Below, one piece after another: positions 13,620 to 17,128 of a stretch of 17,128 nt of DNA (positions are counted from its first letter, which is position 1; each line of letters opens with the position of its first letter). The DNA is from UMGS755 sp045602005 (lineage in GTDB: Bacteria > Bacillota > Clostridia > UBA1381 > UBA9506). The DNA lies in NCBI GenBank assembly GCA_045602005.1, contig JAZSAS010000088.1:1-17128 (forward strand), read 5' to 3'. The position numbers were made by a program, and so were the translations under genes. The notes beneath the pieces were generated by a model. The model did not search any database and was not told where the DNA came from. It worked only from the letters and a program-made list of their open reading frames with translations.

Positions 13620-14298
13620 CCTGATTATAACCATTTTTACAAAAGATTTGGGTGTCATTAAGGCCTCGGCCAGAGGCGCAAGAGGTTTTAAGAACCAGCG
13701 CGCGGCCGGGACCTCCCTTTTTGCCTACAGCGAGTTTGTTCTGCTGCCCGGACGGGAGCTGTATCGGGTGCAGAGCTGCGAGCTTTTAGAGAGCTTTTAT
13801 AGCTTGACCCAAAACATTGAGCGTTTGGCCTTCGCTACATATATTGCCGACCTGACGGGATACACCATTCAGGAAGAAGAAGGCACAGACCGGCTTTTGT
13901 CTCTGTTTTTAAATACCTTTTATCTGTTTGCCCGTTGGGGCGGCGAACTCAGAGCCGTTAAATGTGTTTATGAACTAAAGCTTTTAGATTATTTGGGGTT
14001 TTCCCCCTGTTTAGAGGGTTGTGTTGTTTGTTCTAGCCCGGAGACGACCTTTTTTTCGCCCGCCGAGGGGGGCGTTTTGTGCCAGCGCTGCGGCGGCATG
14101 CAAAAGAAAAAAATCTCGCCAGCCTGCCGGAAAGCAATGGCCTATATTTTAGAATCTGAAGACAAAAAAGCCTTTGCTTTTCGCCTGTCAGATGAAGTGC
14201 TTTATGAATTGGAATATCACGTTGGTCATCTGCTGGCAGAGTTTGTCGACCATCATTTTTATTCCCTTGACTATTTAAATACAGTGTTAGGAAAATAG
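13552..14298 (+). CDS. recO: DNA repair protein RecO
   Basis: A recombination mediator that, with RecR, loads RecA on SSB-coated DNA at gaps. Up to 248 residues, normal for Firmicutes. Residues about 1-80 form the OB fold (LLKTSGVVIRQTKV, then DLGVIKASARGAR); the helical part carries a C4 zinc site C157-x2-C160 and C177-x2-C180. Start is uncertain: GTG at 13552, GTG at 13555 and ATG at 13561 are in frame; AAGGAA at 13542-13547 suits the GTG codons, while family alignments would accept the ATG. The gene overlaps yqzL by about 60 bases. An 18-base gap leads to the radical-SAM gene. Confidence 0.93.
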   Translation: MVSMELLKTSGVVIRQTKVKDNDLIITIFTKDLGVIKASARGARGFKNQRAAGTSLFAYSEFVLLPGRELYRVQSCELLESFYSLTQNIERLAFATYIADLTGYTIQEEEGTDRLLSLFLNTFYLFARWGGELRAVKCVYELKLLDYLGFSPCLEGCVVCSSPETTFFSPAEGGVLCQRCGGMQKKKISPACRKAMAYILESEDKKAFAFRLSDEVLYELEYHVGHLLAEFVDHHFYSLDYLNTVLGK

Positions 14299-14316
14299 CC
14301 CGAAAGGATTGAAACC

Positions 14317-16149
14317 ATGGAGCTGAGCAAAATTTTAAAAGAAGTGCAGAAGCCTGCACGGTATGTGGGCACAGAATATAACAGCGTACATAAGGATTTA
14401 TCAAAGGTATATCTCCGCTTTGCGTTCTGCTTTCCCGATGTGTATGAGGTGGGCATGTCTCATCTGGGCATTAAAATTTTATACCACCTTTTGAACAGCG
14501 TGCCGGATATTTACTGCGAGCGTGTGTTCGCTCCCTGGCTGGATATGGAGGAAAAAATGCGGGAAAACAAAATTCCCCTGTTTTCTCTGGAAACCCGAAC
14601 GCCAGTAGCTGATTTTGATGTTGTGGGGTTCACCCTGCAATATGAAATGAGTTACACAAACATTGTGAACATGCTGGATATGGCCGGCATTCCACCTCTT
14701 GCCTGCGACCGGGGGGAAGATATGCCCTTTGTTTATGCCGGCGGACCCTGTGCTTACAATCCTGAGCCTTTAGCTGATATGATGGACTTTTTCATGATTG
14801 GCGAAAGCGAAGAGCAGATTCTTGAGGTGATGGATGCTTACCGCAGCTGGAAGCAATCCGGCGCTCCTAAAGACGCTTTTTTAGAAAGTCTGCTTTCCAT
14901 TCGGGGCATTTATGTGCCGAAGTTTTATGATGTTAGCTATAACGAAGATGGCACCTTAAAAGAAATGGTGCCCAACCATCCCAAAGCACCGGTTCGGGTG
15001 AAAAAGCAGATTGTTCGTGATATGGATAAGGCCTTTTACCCCGAAAAAATGATTGTGCCTTATATGGAAGTGATTCATGACCGCATCACGCTGGAGCTGT
15101 TCAGGGGGTGTATTCGTGGTTGCCGTTTCTGTCAGGCCGGCATGATTTACCGCCCAGTTCGCAGCCGGAGTCCTAAGCGGCTTTTAGAGCTGGCAGAAAA
15201 GCTGATTGACAGCACGGGCTATGAAGAAATTTCCATGTCAAGCTTGTCCACCAGCGACTATCCCCAGTTGGAAGAGCTCACGGAGGGGCTGTTGGATTTA
15301 ACCGTTAAGAAAAAAATCAATTTGAGCCTGCCTTCTCTGCGAATTGATAACTTCTCTTTAGAGCTGATGCAGAAGGTGCAAAAGGTGCGTAAAAGCGGTT
15401 TGACCTTTGCGCCTGAGGCTGGTTCGCAGCGGTTGCGTGACGTGATTAACAAGGGTGTGAATGAAGAAGATTTAATTCGCTCTGTGGGGCTTGCCTTTGC
15501 CGGCGGCTACAGCGGTGTGAAGCTTTACTTCATGATTGGTTTGCCCACCGAAACAGCAGATGATGTGAAGCAGATTGCCCATTTGGCTCACAAGGTGGTG
15601 CAGACCTATTGGGATACGCCAAAGGAAAAGCGAAATAAAGGTCTTAGAGTAACGGTTTCAGCTTCTTCTTTTGTCCCTAAGCCGTTTACGCCCTTTCAGT
15701 GGGCACCCCAGGATGATATTGAAACCCTGCGGGATAAACAGCATTTAATTAAAGATGAAATTCATGACAAGGCCATTCACTATAACTGGCACGAGGCCAC
15801 TCTCAGCGTTTTAGAGGGTGTGTTTGCCAGAGGCGACCGGCGGCTTTTAAAGGTTTTGATTCGGGCACAAAAAATGGGGATTAAATTTGATGCGTGGCAG
15901 GAATGCTTCCGTTATGACTTGTGGCAAGAGGCTTTCCGCCTTGAGGGCATTGACCCTGATTTTTATAACCGACGGGAGCGGAGCTATGAGGAGCTTTTGC
16001 CCTGGGAAATCATTGACCCAGGCGTGTCACGGGCATTTTTAGAGCGTGAAAATGAAAAGGCAAAGCGGGGCGAAGTGACCCGCAACTGTCGTGCAGCTTG
16101 TTCTGGCTGTGGCATTAAAGAGTTTGGGGAGGGTGATTTTTGTGGTTAA
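14317..16149 (+). CDS. TIGR03960-family radical SAM protein with B12-binding-like N-terminus
   Basis: A 610-residue protein. The N-terminal 200 residues have the cobalamin-binding-like fold typical of the family (FPDVYEVGMSHLGIKILYHLLN, DFDVVGFTLQYEMSYTN, YAGGPCAYNPEPLA). The radical-SAM core follows, with the cluster motif C265-x3-C269-x2-C272 in FRGCIRGCRFCQAG, and downstream SLSTSDY, TFAPEAGSQRLR and GLPTE. A cysteine-rich end (NCRAACSGCGIKEF) is also typical. Ribosome-binding site GAAAGGA lies 8 bases before the ATG. It overlaps the next gene by 8 bases; this pair occurs together in many Clostridia, often before rng and the L21 gene, pointing to an RNA-modification or translation role, but the reaction is unknown. 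Confidence 0.93.
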   Translation: MELSKILKEVQKPARYVGTEYNSVHKDLSKVYLRFAFCFPDVYEVGMSHLGIKILYHLLNSVPDIYCERVFAPWLDMEEKMRENKIPLFSLETRTPVADFDVVGFTLQYEMSYTNIVNMLDMAGIPPLACDRGEDMPFVYAGGPCAYNPEPLADMMDFFMIGESEEQILEVMDAYRSWKQSGAPKDAFLESLLSIRGIYVPKFYDVSYNEDGTLKEMVPNHPKAPVRVKKQIVRDMDKAFYPEKMIVPYMEVIHDRITLELFRGCIRGCRFCQAGMIYRPVRSRSPKRLLELAEKLIDSTGYEEISMSSLSTSDYPQLEELTEGLLDLTVKKKINLSLPSLRIDNFSLELMQKVQKVRKSGLTFAPEAGSQRLRDVINKGVNEEDLIRSVGLAFAGGYSGVKLYFMIGLPTETADDVKQIAHLAHKVVQTYWDTPKEKRNKGLRVTVSASSFVPKPFTPFQWAPQDDIETLRDKQHLIKDEIHDKAIHYNWHEATLSVLEGVFARGDRRLLKVLIRAQKMGIKFDAWQECFRYDLWQEAFRLEGIDPDFYNRRERSYEELLPWEIIDPGVSRAFLERENEKAKRGEVTRNCRAACSGCGIKEFGEGDFCG

Positions 16150-16801
16150 ATACCGCTTTGGTTATGCCAAATATGGCGATGCAAAATATGTGTCCCATCT
16201 CGATTTGATTCGCCTGTTCTCCCGTTCCTTTAAACGTGCCAACATTCCTCTGACCTATTCCGAAGGTTTTAACCCCCACCCCAAGCTGGCAATCGGCTTG
16301 CCCCTTTCTGTGGGTGTGACCAGCGAATGCGAATATATGGATGCAGAAACTGACCGGGAGCTTTCCCCCCAAGATATTGAAGAATTGAACCGCTGTTTGC
16401 CCAGAGGCCTGCACATAAACGGCGTGGCGCAGCGAATTCCCGGAATGAAAAAACTGTCTGACATTCGTTGGGCAGAATACCGGGTAACGGTTTTCGGCAC
16501 TGCCCTTACACCGGAACAGGTCATCGCTTTTACAGAGCGACCCGACGTGTGCATTGAAAAACGAACTAAGCGCAAAACCGAAGAGGCAGATATTCTGCCT
16601 GATATTCTCTCCCTCTCTGTTCAGGGGCAGGATGAAGACGGTTTGCTGCTTTCCATGACGCTTTCTGCCGGTCCCGCAGCCAATCTCAAGCCGGATTTGG
16701 TTTTGACAGCGATGACACAATACATAGAAGGCTTCGCCCCCACAGATTATGATGTTCACCGTGTGAAAATTTTATGTGATAGCGGACTGCCGCTATTGTA
16801 A
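16142..16801 (+). CDS. TIGR03936-family (DUF2344) radical-SAM-associated protein
   Basis: A 219-residue protein. The GTG at 16142 is chosen because GGGGAGGG lies upstream and because residues match the family from VKYRFGYAKYGDAKYVSHLDL onward; the ATG at 16091 would add unrelated residues. Family marks: FSRSFKRANIPLTYSEGFNPHPKLAIGLPLSVGV, a conserved block near residues 25-60, and the DYDVHRVKIL end. It has no cysteine cluster of its own and is thought to work with the radical-SAM protein encoded just upstream, with which it is translationally coupled. In some bacteria the two are fused. It is the last gene of the rightward unit in this window; the usual rng neighbour does not follow. Confidence 0.9.
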   Translation: MVKYRFGYAKYGDAKYVSHLDLIRLFSRSFKRANIPLTYSEGFNPHPKLAIGLPLSVGVTSECEYMDAETDRELSPQDIEELNRCLPRGLHINGVAQRIPGMKKLSDIRWAEYRVTVFGTALTPEQVIAFTERPDVCIEKRTKRKTEEADILPDILSLSVQGQDEDGLLLSMTLSAGPAANLKPDLVLTAMTQYIEGFAPTDYDVHRVKILCDSGLPLL

Positions 16802-16842
16802 GGCGAATGACCTATTCAAAAAAGTCAGGACGGTTATTAAGG

Positions 16843-16986
16843 CTTCCCCTTGAGGGGAAGCTGTCACCGATAGGTGACTGATGAGGTGTAGCCATAAAGT
16901 GACTTTTTTTATAATCTAACGGATTTCTGTGAAATCCTACACCTCATCCGAGCGACTTCGTCGCCCACCTTCTCCTCAAGGAGAAG
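16843..16986. mobile_element. MITE-like hairpin element, 144 bp
   Basis: Two ends of about 50 bp are inverted copies. The left end holds CTTCCCC-TTGA-GGGGAAG (16843-16860), GTCACC-GATA-GGTGAC (16863-16878) and GATGAGGTGTAG (16880-16891). The right end holds CTACACCTCATC (16937-16948), GCGAC-TTC-GTCGC (16952-16964) and CTTCTCC-TCAA-GGAGAAG (16969-16986). The centre has hairpin GGATTTC-TGT-GAAATCC (16921-16937). It codes for nothing. Size and terminal symmetry fit a non-autonomous miniature element of Clostridia. Confidence 0.7.
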
Positions 16987-16998
16987 ACTTTAATATGT

Positions 16999-17013
16999 AA
17001 AGCTATAAGCTTT
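16999..17013. repeat. Small hairpin with ATA loop
   Basis: AAAGCT-ATA-AGCTTT followed by TT, immediately before the REP-like hairpin. It may add to termination. Confidence 0.35.
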
Positions 17014-17017
17014 TTGG

Positions 17018-17042
17018 AACCACGGGCATAGCCCGTGGTTTT
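17018..17042. repeat. REP-like ATA-loop hairpin / possible terminator
   Basis: Perfect 10-bp stem AACCACGGGC / GCCCGTGGTT with loop ATA, then TTCATT. It shares outer bases, loop and the TTTTCATT tail with the pyrI terminator at 220-243. Confidence 0.65.
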
Positions 17043-17060
17043 CATTCTACGATGAATCAA

Positions 17061-17099
17061 AAACGGACTGTCATTGAAAATTTCTTTGACAGTCCGTTT
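17061..17099. terminator. Strong bidirectional terminator near the window end
   Basis: Perfect 13-bp stem AAACGGACTGTCA / TGACAGTCCGTTT with a 13-base loop. Rightward it is followed by CTTTTG, leftward by TTGATT. It probably ends a leftward gene beyond the window or the rightward unit before it. Confidence 0.75.
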
Positions 17100-17128
17100 C
17101 TTTTGTTATATAAACCAAGATTCTTGTA

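Noticed and set aside
16115..16759. 214-codon minus-strand frame opposite the DUF2344 gene
   Set aside because: It is antisense to a conserved gene with good start signals; composition is that of a shadow frame.
16843..17042. CRISPR array
   Set aside because: The repeats are inverted hairpins of differing sequence, not regular direct repeats with unique spacers, and no cas gene is present.

Overview
The window looks like the chromosome of a gut-type member of the Clostridia (Firmicutes), probably near Oscillospirales or a sister order. Support comes from the gene order tagA-like / era / yqzL / recO / paired radical-SAM genes, a Rex repressor, strong AGGAGG ribosome-binding sites, consensus SigA promoters, ATA-loop hairpin terminators and a small inverted-repeat element of a type I associate with this group. 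Assignment below class level is inference.

Layout. 1-204 is the C-terminal zinc domain of the aspartate carbamoyltransferase regulatory chain (pyrI) with its terminator. About 250-890 is a single-gene IS200-type insertion sequence on the minus strand, with a hairpin that hides the tnpA ribosome-binding site and also forms a terminator for a predicted antisense RNA. 976-2829 is an Lrp-type regulator and an AGCS alanine/glycine symporter, read leftward as one unit. 3070-5061 is an AraC regulator divergent from an MFS transporter broken by a frameshift and a lost C-terminus. 5062-7480 is an AT-rich accessory stretch: a plasmid/ICE-type RepA-like protein, a secreted stalk-domain/DUF5067-like protein, and a divergent pair made of a small unknown gene with no normal start codon and an XRE repressor, sharing symmetric operators.

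7631-11607 is a leftward metabolic unit from one perfect SigA promoter: aconitase, isocitrate dehydrogenase, Rex, then a tRNA-Arg(CCG) only 26 bases after rex. Aconitase and isocitrate dehydrogenase convert citrate to 2-oxoglutarate; Rex senses NADH/NAD+, so the unit couples carbon flow to redox state. 11663-16801 runs rightward: a GT26 glycosyltransferase (teichoic-acid or envelope glycan), Era, YqzL, RecO, and a TIGR03960 / DUF2344 radical-SAM pair, with short gaps or overlaps.

16802-17128 has no gene but is dense with hairpins: a 144-bp MITE-like element whose two ends keep the same folds with different sequences, an ATA-loop hairpin matching those around the IS200, and a strong terminator.

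No CRISPR array, integrase, prophage or recognisable defence system was seen. The least explained parts are the ATA-start gene/XRE pair, the structured block at 5970-6120, the unassigned block at 7479-7620 and the MITE-like element.
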